Assembly (NCBI RefSeq): GCF_036030735.1
Contig: NZ_CP107928.1
Span: 6,448,001 to 6,512,000 of the forward strand
Direction: 5' to 3'
DNA: 64,000 nucleotides
Source of the DNA: Streptomyces sp. NBC_00425
GTDB taxonomy: Bacteria; Actinomycetota; Actinomycetes; Streptomycetales; Streptomycetaceae
Position numbers and translations under genes: made by a program. The notes below the pieces were generated by a model. That model saw only the letters and a program-made list of their open reading frames with translations. It was not told the origin of the DNA and did no database searches. Shown here piece after piece: positions 46,989 to 55,623 of this stretch. Each line of letters opens with the position of its first letter. Within the stretch, counting starts at the first letter, position 1.

Positions 46989-47091
46989 AGGCCTGAAGGC
47001 CTGACGGTCTGCCCCTCGACGGCTTGAGGGCGGCCGGGCAGGCCGCGCCCCGGCCCGCCCCCTCCCGGCCCTCGGCCCGCGCCCCCAGCCC

Positions 47092-47451
47092 TCAGGCCGT
47101 GCGGACCTCGTAGGTGTGGATGCGTACCGTCTCGTCGTCCAGGCATTCGCCGCTGGTGAGGTCGAAGCGCTGCTTGAGCAGGGGAGAGGCGACGAAGGGG
47201 CGGCCGCGGTGGGTGCCGGTGAGGCCGCGGGAGAGGACGGCCGCGCCGCTGAACGGGTCGCGGTTGTCGACGGCGTACAGCTCGCCGGCGCGGTCGCGGA
47301 ACAGGGCGACCTGGCGGCCGTCCGGCAGCAGGGCGGCCACGCCCCGGCCGGGGACGAGCAGGCTCAGGTCGCAGACCGTGAACCACTCCTCCGCGTGCTG
47401 CGCCAGCCGGAGTTGAACCTTCAGGTCGGTGGTCTCGGGCGCCAGGGTCAT
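47092..47451 (-). CDS. nirD: Nitrite reductase small subunit
   Basis: 119 residues, a Rieske-like fold lacking the iron-ligating Cys/His. WFTVCDLSLLVPGRGVAALL and AVDNRDPFSGAAVLSRGLTG are typical NirD sequence. It complements NirB in NADH-dependent reduction of nitrite to ammonium. ATG 47451 overlaps the nirB stop by 4 nt, so it is translationally coupled. Confidence 0.94.
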   Translation of the reverse strand: MTLAPETTDLKVQLRLAQHAEEWFTVCDLSLLVPGRGVAALLPDGRQVALFRDRAGELYAVDNRDPFSGAAVLSRGLTGTHRGRPFVASPLLKQRFDLTSGECLDDETVRIHTYEVRTA

Positions 47452-50054
47452 CGCTGGGCACTCCCTTCCAGGGGTCGGTGGCCGATGGTCAGCAGCGGCA
47501 GGTCGGGCTTGATCTGGTCGCGCTCGGGGACGAAGCCGACGACCGGGTCGGGAGTGTCCGGCGCGTTCACGAAGGACACGAAACGGGCCAGCTTCTCGGG
47601 GTCGTTGATGGTGGTCGCCCACTCGTCGGCGTAGTGCGCCACGTGCGCCGTCATCAGGGACTCCAGCTCCTCGCAGATGCCGAGCGAGTCCTCCACCACC
47701 ACGTCCCGGACGTGGTCCAGGCCGCCGGGGATGCGCTCCAGCCAGGTCGAGGTGCGCTCCAGGCGGTCGGCGGTGCGGATGTAGAACATCAGGAACCGGT
47801 CGATCAGCCGGACGAGTTCGGCGTCCGACAGGTCCTGGGCGAGCAGGTCGGCGTGGCGCGGGGTGGCGCCGCCGTTGCCGCCGACGTAGAGGTTCCAGCC
47901 GTTGGCGGTGGCGATGACGCCGAAGTCCTTCGACTGGGCCTCGGCGCACTCGCGGGCGCAGCCCGACACCGCCGACTTGAGCTTGTGCGGCGACCTGAGC
48001 CCCCGGTAGCGCAGCTCCAGGTCGATCGCCATGCGGACGGAGTCCTGGACGCCGTAGCGGCACCAGGTCTGGCCGACGCAGGACTTCACGGTGCGCAGCG
48101 ACTTGCCGTAGGCGTGGCCGGACTCGAAGCCGGCGTCCACCAGCCGGGTCCAGATCAGGGGGAGTTGTTCGACGCGGGCGCCGAACATGTCGATCCGCTG
48201 GCCGCCGGTGATCTTCGTGTAGAGGCCGAAGTTGCGGGCGATCTCACCGATCACGATCAGGCCCTCGGGGGTGATCTCACCGCCGGGGATGCGCGGGACG
48301 ACCGAGTAGGAGCCGTTCTTCTGCAGGTTGGCCAGGAAGTGGTCGTTGGTCTCCTGCAGCGCCGCCTGCTCGCCGTCCAGGACGTAGCCGCTCGCGCCGA
48401 TGGTCGGGGCGAGGGACGCGATGATGGAGCCGATCGCGGGCTTGCAGACGTCGCAGCCGTCGCCGCCCCGGGCGCCGTCGCGGCCGTAGCGGTCCAGGAG
48501 GTCCTGGTAGGTGTTGATGCGCAGGGCGAGGACGATCTCGTACAGCTCCTCGCGGGTCTGTGAGAAGCAGCCGCACAGGCCCTTGTCGACCTCGACGCCG
48601 CTCGCCTCCAGCTCGGCGGTGACCAGCTGGCCGAGTACCTTCACGCAACTGCCGCAGCCGGTACCGGCCTTGGTGCACTTCTTCACCTCGGGCACGGTCG
48701 TGCAGGAGTGCTCCGTCACCGCGCCGCGGATGGTGCCCTTGGACACGTTGTGGCAGGAGCAGACGATCGCCTCGTCGGGCAGCGCGGACGGGCCGAGCTG
48801 GACGGCCTCCCCGGAACCGGCGGGCAGGACCAGCGACTCGGGGGAGACGGGCGGCACGGATCCGGTGAACGCCCGCAGGGTGCCGTAGGACTCCGCGTCG
48901 CCGACCAGGATGCCGCCGAGCAGGGTGCCGTCACGGCCGATGACCAGCTTCTTGTACAGGCCGGAGCGGGAGTCGGAGTAGACGACGTCCAGGCAGTCCT
49001 CGGCGGTGCCGTGCGCGTCGCCGAAGGACGCCACGTCCACGCCGAGCAGCTTCAGCTTGGTCGACAGGTCGGCGCCGGTGAAGCTGGCCTCGTCGGCCGC
49101 GATCGTCGCCGCCGCGGTCTCGGCCTGCTCGTATCCGGGCGCGACCAGGCCGTACACCCGGCCGTCGGCGGCCAGCGCGCACTCGCCGATCGCGAAGACG
49201 TGCGGGTCGGCGACGGTCCGGCACTGCTCGTCGACGGTGATGCCGCCGCGCTCGCCGACCGTCAGTCCGCAGTCGCGGGCGAGCTGGTCGCGGGGGCGCA
49301 CACCGGCGCTGAACACCACCATGTCGGCGGCGAGTTCGGAGCCGTCGGACAGCTTCATGCCGGTGACCGCGCCGTCCTCGCCGACGACGATCTCCTGGGT
49401 GCCGACGCCCGTGTGCACGGACAGGCCCATGTCCTCGATGGTGCGCAGCAGGGCCGCGCCGCCGCCCGCGTCGACCTGGACGGGCATCAGCCGGGGCGCG
49501 AACTCCACGATGTGGGAGGTGAGTCCGAGGCCCTTGAGTGCGCCCGCCGCCTCCAGTCCGAGGAGCCCGCCGCCGACGACGGCGCCGGTCGTGGCGCGCG
49601 TCCTCGCGTACTCCTCGATGGCGAGGAGGTCGTCGATCGTGCGGTAGACGAAGCAGCCCTCGGCGTCCTTGCCCGGGACCGGCGGGACGAACGGGTAGGA
49701 GCCGGTGGCCAGCACGAGGACGTCGTAGTCGACGACCAGGCCCGAGCGGGCGGTCACCCGGCGGGCGTCGCGGTCGACGGTCTCCGCGGGGTCGCCGATG
49801 TGCAGCTCGATGCCGTGCGCGGCGATGAACTCCAGGTCGGTGAGGGAGAGGTCCTCGGGCGTCTTCCCCGAGAAGTACGAGGTGAGGGCGACGCGGTCGT
49901 AGGCGGGACGCGGCTCCTCACAGAGCACCACCACGCGGTGGGTGGCGGTCAGGCCGCGCTCGGCGAGCGCCTCGAGGAAGCGCTGGCCGACCATGCCGTG
50001 GCCGACGAGGACGATCGTGGGGGTGGCCTCCGTGGCCTCCGGGGTGGCGGTCAT
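47448..50054 (-). CDS. nirB: NADH-dependent assimilatory nitrite reductase large subunit
   Basis: 868 residues with all expected domains. N-terminal FAD/NAD reductase (IVLVGHGMVGQRFLEALAER, VVGGGLLGLEAAGALKGLGL). Two BFD-type [2Fe-2S] regions (CSCHNVSKGTIRGAVTEH ... CGSCVKV; CGCFSQTREEL ... GCDVCKP). Ferredoxin-like half-domain, then siroheme/4Fe-4S Cys ligands CVGQTWCRYG and SGCARECAEAQSKDFGV. The ATG at 50054 shares a base with the upstream oxidoreductase stop. Reduces nitrite to ammonium for assimilation. Confidence 0.96.
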   Translation of the reverse strand: MTATPEATEATPTIVLVGHGMVGQRFLEALAERGLTATHRVVVLCEEPRPAYDRVALTSYFSGKTPEDLSLTDLEFIAAHGIELHIGDPAETVDRDARRVTARSGLVVDYDVLVLATGSYPFVPPVPGKDAEGCFVYRTIDDLLAIEEYARTRATTGAVVGGGLLGLEAAGALKGLGLTSHIVEFAPRLMPVQVDAGGGAALLRTIEDMGLSVHTGVGTQEIVVGEDGAVTGMKLSDGSELAADMVVFSAGVRPRDQLARDCGLTVGERGGITVDEQCRTVADPHVFAIGECALAADGRVYGLVAPGYEQAETAAATIAADEASFTGADLSTKLKLLGVDVASFGDAHGTAEDCLDVVYSDSRSGLYKKLVIGRDGTLLGGILVGDAESYGTLRAFTGSVPPVSPESLVLPAGSGEAVQLGPSALPDEAIVCSCHNVSKGTIRGAVTEHSCTTVPEVKKCTKAGTGCGSCVKVLGQLVTAELEASGVEVDKGLCGCFSQTREELYEIVLALRINTYQDLLDRYGRDGARGGDGCDVCKPAIGSIIASLAPTIGASGYVLDGEQAALQETNDHFLANLQKNGSYSVVPRIPGGEITPEGLIVIGEIARNFGLYTKITGGQRIDMFGARVEQLPLIWTRLVDAGFESGHAYGKSLRTVKSCVGQTWCRYGVQDSVRMAIDLELRYRGLRSPHKLKSAVSGCARECAEAQSKDFGVIATANGWNLYVGGNGGATPRHADLLAQDLSDAELVRLIDRFLMFYIRTADRLERTSTWLERIPGGLDHVRDVVVEDSLGICEELESLMTAHVAHYADEWATTINDPEKLARFVSFVNAPDTPDPVVGFVPERDQIKPDLPLLTIGHRPLEGSAQR

Positions 50055-51265
50055 CAGGAGCCTCCATCGTTGGTGAGCAGGTGGAGCAGGGGGCCGCCGT
50101 CGGAGGGCAGCGGCTCTGCTCCCTCCCAGGCGCGGGCGAGCGCGCCGACGGTGCCGAGTTCGCCGACGAGGACCCCGCCGACCAGGCGGTCGTCGCGGAC
50201 GACGACCTTGCGGTAGGTGCCTCGGGTGGCGTCGGCGAGCTGCACGACGTCGTCGCCGGGGAGCGGCTCGGTCTCGCCGAACGCGGCGAGGTCGAAGGCG
50301 CTGTTGCCGGCGAGGGTGAGCCGGGTGAGGACGCGGGTTCCGGTGTAGCGGGAGGGCCGCCCGGCGAGCGACTCGGCCAGGGCGTCCGCCTGTTCCAGGG
50401 CGGGCGTGGCGAGCCCGTACACGGTCCCGTCGTGCTGTGCGCAGTCGCCGATCGCGCGGATGTGCGGGTCGGAGGTGCGCAGCTCGTCGTCGACGAGAAT
50501 GCCCTTGTGGACGGCGATCCCCGCGTCCTTGGCGAGGCCGGCGCGGGGCGAGACGCCGCAGGCCAGCACCACCAGGTCGGCGTCGAGGGCGTAGCCGTCG
50601 GACATCTCCACCGAGCGGACGGCGCCGCCCAGGCAGCGCACGTCGCGCACCCGGCACTCGGTGTGGACCTCGACGCCGAGGTCCTTGAGGTGCCGCAGGA
50701 CCAGCCGGGAGGCGTTCGGGTCGAGCTGGCGCTCCATGAGGCGCTCGGCCTGCTGGGCGAGGACGACCTGCGCGCCGCGCACGGCGAGCGCGCGGGCCGC
50801 CGAGACGCCGAGCAGTCCGCCGCCGATGACGACCGCCCGGACACCCGGCCGTACCGCCTTGGACAGGCCGAGGCAGTCGTCCATGGTCCGGAAGGCGTGG
50901 ACGCCTTCCGGCAGGACGTGGTCGGGGGTGAACAGGCCGCGCAGCGGCGGCAGCACCGGGTTGGAGCCGGTGGCCAGGACGAGCGTGCCGTACGCGATCT
51001 CGGAGCCGTCAGCGCAGGAGACGGTCCGCCGGTCGCGGGCGATGCCGGTGACCCGGGCCCGGACCAGTCCGGCGGGCGCGGGCAGCGCGATCACCTCGGG
51101 GGCGTACCGGCCGGCCAGCACCTCCGCGAGCAGGACCCGGTTGTAGGGCCGGTGCTCCTCCTCGCCGACGAGCAGTGCGGGCGTGCCCAGCTCGCCGAGC
51201 CGGCGGGCGAGTCGGGCGCCCGCGAGGCCGGCTCCGATCACCACCACACGCGAATTCGAGGTCAT
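50054..51265 (-). CDS. FAD-dependent NAD(P)H oxidoreductase, probable electron-transfer subunit for nitrate/nitrite reductase
   Basis: 403 residues. Two dinucleotide-binding motifs: VVVIGAGLAGARLARRLGEL and AVVIGGGLLGVSAARALAVR, with IRAIGDCAQHDG as the FAD-binding C-terminal block. It belongs to the pyridine-nucleotide disulfide oxidoreductase family, like NasB-type subunits that feed electrons to nitrate reductase. It is first in the operon with nirB and nirD, and starts only 24 bases downstream of a GlnR-like box. No ribosome-binding site is evident before ATG 51265. Confidence 0.85.
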   Translation of the reverse strand: MTSNSRVVVIGAGLAGARLARRLGELGTPALLVGEEEHRPYNRVLLAEVLAGRYAPEVIALPAPAGLVRARVTGIARDRRTVSCADGSEIAYGTLVLATGSNPVLPPLRGLFTPDHVLPEGVHAFRTMDDCLGLSKAVRPGVRAVVIGGGLLGVSAARALAVRGAQVVLAQQAERLMERQLDPNASRLVLRHLKDLGVEVHTECRVRDVRCLGGAVRSVEMSDGYALDADLVVLACGVSPRAGLAKDAGIAVHKGILVDDELRTSDPHIRAIGDCAQHDGTVYGLATPALEQADALAESLAGRPSRYTGTRVLTRLTLAGNSAFDLAAFGETEPLPGDDVVQLADATRGTYRKVVVRDDRLVGGVLVGELGTVGALARAWEGAEPLPSDGGPLLHLLTNDGGS

Positions 51266-51288
51266 GTCAAGGAGCGTGCGGTGCCGAC

Positions 51289-51326
51289 GTTACCCGGCCG
51301 CATCACGGTTGTTTCCCGCGAGGAAC
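51289..51326 (-). promoter_or_regulatory. GlnR-like box upstream of nitrite reductase operon
   Basis: Read on the minus strand: GTTCC-n6-GAAAC-n6-GATGC-n6-GTAAC, i.e. 5-mers at 51326, 51315, 51304 and 51293 (high ends), each exactly 11 bp apart. This fits the streptomycete GlnR pattern gTnAc-n6-GaAAc repeated. The second 5-mer is perfect, the first and fourth match 4 of 5, the third is poor. It lies directly before the ATG at 51265. Confidence 0.72.
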
Positions 51327-51600
51327 GCTGCCCTCAGCGGGCGAGGAGCGGGGGTGTGAGGGTTCCGGGTCCGGCCCGGATACCCGAGTGAGCGGACGGC
51401 GGACGGTGGCCGGCCGGGCGCGCGGCGCGCAGGAGGCCGGGTGAGCGGACGGCGGGCGGCCGGGCATGCGGGGCGGAGGCGGCCGCGCGTGCGGGGCGCA
51501 GGCGGGCCGGGCGCGCGGGCGGCGGATGACTGGGCGTGCGGGGCGGTGGACGGCCGGGTCAGCGGGGCGGCGGCCGGGCGCGCGGGCGGGGGCGGGTCGG
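51327..51600. repeat. Degenerate G/C-rich repeat spacer without genes
   Basis: After the GlnR region the sequence becomes imperfect repeats of the type GCGGACGGCGG and CCGGGCGCGCGG up to the sortase stop at 51601. Reading frames here are low complexity with no gene-like features. Confidence 0.5.
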
Positions 51601-52227
51601 TCAGCTGTGGGCTGACGTCAGGTGGGCGAACACCACCACGTTGCCCTGGTAGCCGGTCGCCTTCGAGTAGCCCCCGCCGCAGGTGATCACCCGCAGTTCG
51701 GGCCTGCTCGCCGCCCCGTACACCTTCTCGTCGGGGAAGTCGCGGGCCGGGTAGACCTCGACGGCGTCCACGGTGAACACGGCGACGCCGCCGTCGCGCC
51801 GGTCCACCTCGATGGCGCTGCCCTTGCGCAGCGCGCCGAGGTCGTAGAAGACGGCGGGTCCGTCGGCGTTGTCGACGTGGCCGGCGACGATCGCGGTGCC
51901 CGTCTCGCCGGGGGTGGTGCCCGCCTCGTACCAGCCGGCGAGGTTCTCCTTCTCGGCGGGCGGGACGTCGAGGCTGCCGGACGGGGTGAGGGCGAGGCCC
52001 GTCAGCGGGGCGTCCACATGGATCGCGGGGATGCGGATGCGGTCGGGCGGTGAGGGCGGCAGCGCCGGGGCGGACCTGCCCGCACGGTCGGGGCCGGCCG
52101 CGTGGGCCTGGGCGGCGGACGGCTGCGGCGGGGCGTGCGTCTCGGCGCCGCTGCGCAGCAGCCACGCGCCGCCGCACAGGGCGGCCGCGGTGACGGCGGC
52201 TATGGCGGTGTTGCCGACCCTGAGCAT
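51601..52227 (-). CDS. Class-F-like sortase
   Basis: 208 residues from ATG 52227. An N-terminal signal-anchor (MLRVGNTAIAAVTAAALCGG) is followed by a Pro/Ala-rich stalk. The sortase core begins DRIRIPAIHVDAPLTGLALT, catalytic His is in IVAGHVDNADG and catalytic Cys in RVITCGGGYSKATG, with NVVVFA in the last strand. This order is that of class E/F actinobacterial sortases. The neighbour upstream encodes a secreted, C-terminally anchored protein, but its tail is not an obvious LPxTG. The substrate is unknown. Confidence 0.85.
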   Translation of the reverse strand: MLRVGNTAIAAVTAAALCGGAWLLRSGAETHAPPQPSAAQAHAAGPDRAGRSAPALPPSPPDRIRIPAIHVDAPLTGLALTPSGSLDVPPAEKENLAGWYEAGTTPGETGTAIVAGHVDNADGPAVFYDLGALRKGSAIEVDRRDGGVAVFTVDAVEVYPARDFPDEKVYGAASRPELRVITCGGGYSKATGYQGNVVVFAHLTSAHS

Positions 52228-52267
52228 CGGGAGACCCCGTTTCTGTGACGTCCGGTTCCGGGAAGTC

Positions 52268-52342
52268 AGGCGCGGTGACATCGGGCGCGGTGACGTCGGG
52301 CGCGGTGACGTCCGGCGCGGTGACGCCCGGCGTGCAGACGTC
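52268..52342. repeat. 15-bp tandem repeat, five copies
   Basis: Units (G/C/A)GGCGCGGTGACGTC at 52268, 52283, 52298, 52313 and 52328. The second and third are identical. It lies between the sortase start and the upstream gene, so it is 5' leader or spacer sequence rather than part of the sortase. Confidence 0.88.
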
Positions 52343-52471
52343 GGGCGGGTGGGAGCGGGCGGGTGGGAAGCGTGCGGCGACTCCCGTGTCCCCCTCCGGG
52401 TCGCGAGGGGCGTCGGACCCGGAGGGGGAGGGGACATGCGGTACCGGCGGACGGACAGCGGAGGGTGTCCG

Positions 52472-53032
52472 TCAGATCCCGTCGCCTCTCGCCCGGCGAT
52501 GCAGGAGCCAGGTACCGCCCGCGGCGGCGACGGCGAGAGCCGCCACGCCGGCCGCGGTCTGTACGGGGTCGGGGCCCAGTGCGCCGCCGACCCCCGTCTT
52601 CACACTTCCTCGCGGCAGCGTCTGCTGCCGGTCCGAGGCCAGCACGACCACCAGGTCCCCGGTGATGCGCCGGCCGTCCGAGGCGCACTCCGCGACGATC
52701 TCGTAGGTGCCGGGCTGCGCGCTCGGCGGCACCCCGAACCGTCCGGCCGCCTCGCCCTCGTGGGCGCCGGGCGCGAGCGGGAAACGGCCGGCGCCCACGG
52801 CTCCGGCGTCGCCGGCCGCCGCGCCCGCCCCGCAGTCCGCCGTGTTCACCGAGACCTGCCCGCCCGGCACCGCGGTGGCCGGGTACACCTCCAGACGCCC
52901 GGCGCCGGTACCGGTGCCTCCGCGTGCGGTGACGGCGTACGCGGGCGCGGCGAAGGCGGCCGCGGCGGTGACGGCGAGCGCGGTACCGGTCAGCAGACGG
53001 GCGGTCGGCAGACGGGTGGTGCGTCGTCGCAT
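52472..53032 (-). CDS. Secreted, C-terminally membrane-anchored protein next to sortase
   Basis: 186 residues from ATG 53032 with AAGGAG upstream. A signal peptide (RLLTGTALAVTAAAAFAAPA) leads to an Ig-like mature part (YPATAVPGGQVSVNTADCGA ... SAQPGTYEIVAECASDG, two Cys). A C-terminal helix (TAAGVAALAVAAAGGTWLL) and positive tail RRARG follow. This looks like a wall- or membrane-anchored surface protein, but LPRGSVKTG replaces a classic LPxTG. It is encoded 244 bp upstream of the sortase on the same strand, so it is a candidate partner (inference). Confidence 0.75.
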   Translation of the reverse strand: MRRRTTRLPTARLLTGTALAVTAAAAFAAPAYAVTARGGTGTGAGRLEVYPATAVPGGQVSVNTADCGAGAAAGDAGAVGAGRFPLAPGAHEGEAAGRFGVPPSAQPGTYEIVAECASDGRRITGDLVVVLASDRQQTLPRGSVKTGVGGALGPDPVQTAAGVAALAVAAAGGTWLLHRRARGDGI

Positions 53033-53248
53033 CGATGCTCCTTCGAGCTCGCTCCTCGAGATTCCCTGCCCTTCCGAGGTAAGTCGCAGCGGAGCGGACG
53101 CGCTTGCTGATGGTGTGTCAGGAATGGGGCGAACGGGTGTCGGACGGCCGGTGGCCGGGGTGCTGTGCGGTCGCGTTTCACCAGGTCACGTGCGTGTGTA
53201 CGGCTTCGCTCGGAAATCCGTCTGCGGGAGGTGTGAACGGGTGACCGG

Positions 53249-53683
53249 TCAGCGCCGCGTGAGCCAGTCGCCGCCATCGATCGGCTTCCCGCGTACCCGC
53301 AGACGGACGGCGACGGCGGGTGCGGCCACGTACACCCAGGCGCGGACGGGAGCGGCGTCGGCCGCCGGCCTCGTCACTTCGCGCGCGACGCGCTCGTAGA
53401 GGTTGTGCGGGTCGCCGGGCGCGTACTCCTCCAGCCGGTCGAGCTCGTCGAGCAGGCGGGCGTACTCCTCGGGGCGGGCCGTCACGAGGTCCCCGGCGAC
53501 GGTCGCGCCCGCTTCGCCCGGCGCCTCGACCGCGTAGGGATAGCCGGGCCCGTCGTACAGCACCGCGCCCGGCAGCCGGGCCGGTTCCTCGCGCAGGGTG
53601 CGGCCGTGCAGGAAGAGGTCGTGGTTGACCTGGCCGGGGCGCAGGGTGCCGTAGACGAAGAAGGGGAGTGCGGGGGCGGTCAC
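53249..53683 (-). CDS. Gamma-glutamylcyclotransferase-like (AIG2/GGCT fold) protein
   Basis: 144 residues. The N-terminal fold signature FFVYGTLRPGQVNHDLF is the substrate loop of the GGCT/AIG2 family; a conserved acid (LDELDRLEEYAPG) is the likely catalytic residue. Enzymes of this family cleave gamma-glutamyl compounds or gamma-glutamylamines; the exact substrate is unknown. GTG 53683 with GGAGAG ~10 bases upstream. Divergent from the M4 protease gene. Confidence 0.8.
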   Translation of the reverse strand: MTAPALPFFVYGTLRPGQVNHDLFLHGRTLREEPARLPGAVLYDGPGYPYAVEAPGEAGATVAGDLVTARPEEYARLLDELDRLEEYAPGDPHNLYERVAREVTRPAADAAPVRAWVYVAAPAVAVRLRVRGKPIDGGDWLTRR

Positions 53684-53739
53684 GGAAACGATTCTCTCCC
53701 CTCACCGGCCCTGCACGGGTCCCTCGCGTCGATGCTATG

Positions 53740-53752
53740 GACATGACATGTC
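53740..53752. promoter_or_regulatory. 13-bp palindrome GACATGACATGTC before protease gene
   Basis: Perfect 6-bp arms around a central A, 84 bp before the protease ATG and 57 bp before the divergent gene's start. It is a plausible operator, but no regulator is encoded next to it. Confidence 0.5.
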
Positions 53753-53836
53753 GAGGCCTCTTAAATGCCAGGACGACGTCAGCGCCATCCCCACGCGCGC
53801 CCCCACGGCGCCTTCTTGAGGAGACCGAAGAGACTG

Positions 53837-55483
53837 ATGAGTCGGATACGGCAGCACGTCCGAGGTTCCCGTCTCGCCACCACCGGCATCGCCGTCACCA
53901 CGGCCGCACTCCTGGCGGCCGCGCTCTCCCCGGCCGCCGGCGCGGCCGACAGACCGACCCGCGCCACCGCCCTCGACAACGCGGCGGCGGTCCTCGCCGA
54001 CCGGGCCGCGGCCCTGGGCCTCACCTCCGGGCAGAGCACGTCCGTCCGTGACGTGGTCGTCGACAAGGATGGCGCCCAGCACGTCCGTTACGACCGCACC
54101 TACCGCAAACTCCCCGTGCTCGGCGGGGACTTCGTCGTTCACCTGGCCCCCGACGGCACGTACCGCAGCGCGAACCGCGCGACCGGGGCGGCGATCGAAC
54201 TGCCGAGCATCACCCCGAAGCTGTCCGCTCCCCAAGCCGCCGACGTCGCCGTGAACGCCCTGCGCGCGGCCAACCTCGGCGAACGCCTGAACCAGGTGAA
54301 GGCCAAGCCGCAGCTGGTCGTCGACGCCCTGCACGGCGCCCCGCGACTGGCCTGGCGGACCAACGCCGTGGGCCTGGACTCGCTCGGCAACCCGGTCGCC
54401 CGCACAGTGCTGACCGACGCGCGCACCGGCGCCCAGATCGACGCCTGGGACGCCCTGGAGACGGTCTCCGGCGACGGCAAGTCCCTGTACGGCGGCACGG
54501 TCGCGCTGGAGACGACCCAGTCGGGCTCGACGTACCAGCTCAAGGACCCGACGCGCGGGAACACGTACACCGGCGACGCGGAGAACAAGACCGACCTGTG
54601 CATCTTCGGCATCTGCTTCAGCCGCGCCCCCGCCACGCTGTTCACGGACGCCGACAACCACTGGGGGACGGGAGCCGCGGCCGACCGCGCGACGGCGGCC
54701 GTGGACGCCCAGTACGGCACCAACGTGACCTGGGACTACTACAAGAACGTGCACGGCCGCAACGGCATAGCAGGCGACGGCAAGGGCTCCTACAACCGCG
54801 TCCACTACGGCAACAACTACGCCAACGCCTTCTGGGACGACAGCTGCTTCTGCATGACGTACGGCGACGGCAACGCCACGCAGCTCGGCCCGCTGGTGGG
54901 GCTGGACGTGGCCGGCCACGAGATGTCGCACGGCGTGACGTCCAAGTCGGCGAACCTGACGTACTCGGGCGAGTCCGGCGGTCTGAACGAGGCGACGTCC
55001 GACATCTTCGGCTCGTTGGTGGAGTTCTACGCCAACAACTCCTCCGACGTCGGTGACTACCTCATCGGCGAGAAGATCGTCCGCTCCGGGTTCGGCCGGG
55101 ACGCCCTGCGCTACATGGACAAGCCGAGCAAGGACGGCAGTTCGGCCGACTACTGGAGCAGCTCGGTCGGCAACCTCGACGTGCACTACTCCTCGGGAGT
55201 CGCCAACCACTTCGCCTACCTGCTCGCGGAGGGCAGCGGAACGAAGACGATCAACGGCGTCACCTACAACTCCCCGACGTCCAACGGCTCGACGGTCACC
55301 GGCATCGGCCGCGACAAGCTCGGCGCCATCTGGTACCGGGCCCTGACCGTCTACATGACGTCCTCCACCAAGTACGCGGGCGCGCGGACGGCGACCCTGA
55401 ACGCCGCCCGTGACCTGTACGGCGCCGGCAGCACGGAGTACAACGCGGTGGCGGCGGCCTGGAGCGCCGTCAACGTGAACTGA
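53837..55483 (+). CDS. Secreted thermolysin-family (M4) neutral metalloprotease
   Basis: 548 residues from ATG 53837. A signal peptide (RLATTGIAVTTAALLAAALS to ~residue 35) and an FTP/PepSY-like propeptide (residues ~40-200) precede the M4 catalytic domain. The zinc motif is VAGHEMSHGVTSKS, with His at about 361 and 365, and the third ligand Glu is in GGLNEATSDIFGS. The C-terminal helical lobe includes VGNLDVHYSSGVANHFAYLL, the usual substrate His region. Prepro-enzymes of this kind are autoprocessed outside the cell and degrade soil protein. A GAGGAG element lies ~15 bases upstream. Confidence 0.94.
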   Translation: MSRIRQHVRGSRLATTGIAVTTAALLAAALSPAAGAADRPTRATALDNAAAVLADRAAALGLTSGQSTSVRDVVVDKDGAQHVRYDRTYRKLPVLGGDFVVHLAPDGTYRSANRATGAAIELPSITPKLSAPQAADVAVNALRAANLGERLNQVKAKPQLVVDALHGAPRLAWRTNAVGLDSLGNPVARTVLTDARTGAQIDAWDALETVSGDGKSLYGGTVALETTQSGSTYQLKDPTRGNTYTGDAENKTDLCIFGICFSRAPATLFTDADNHWGTGAAADRATAAVDAQYGTNVTWDYYKNVHGRNGIAGDGKGSYNRVHYGNNYANAFWDDSCFCMTYGDGNATQLGPLVGLDVAGHEMSHGVTSKSANLTYSGESGGLNEATSDIFGSLVEFYANNSSDVGDYLIGEKIVRSGFGRDALRYMDKPSKDGSSADYWSSSVGNLDVHYSSGVANHFAYLLAEGSGTKTINGVTYNSPTSNGSTVTGIGRDKLGAIWYRALTVYMTSSTKYAGARTATLNAARDLYGAGSTEYNAVAAAWSAVNVN

Positions 55484-55500
55484 CCTCCACCGCTCCCGAC

Positions 55501-55541
55501 GCCGCGGCCCGCCCCGACGACCTCCCGGGGCGGGCCGTGGC
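55501..55541 (+). terminator. Terminator of M4 protease
   Basis: 16-bp stem with one G-U pair (55501-55516 with 55526-55541), 9-base loop, 18 bases after the stop. Confidence 0.8.
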
Positions 55542-55623
55542 GGGAACGCGCTTCCCCCGTGGCCTGATCACCCGCTACGCTCCCTCCGCGCGCATCCGGC
55601 GCGAGCTGGGGGTACCGGGGGTA

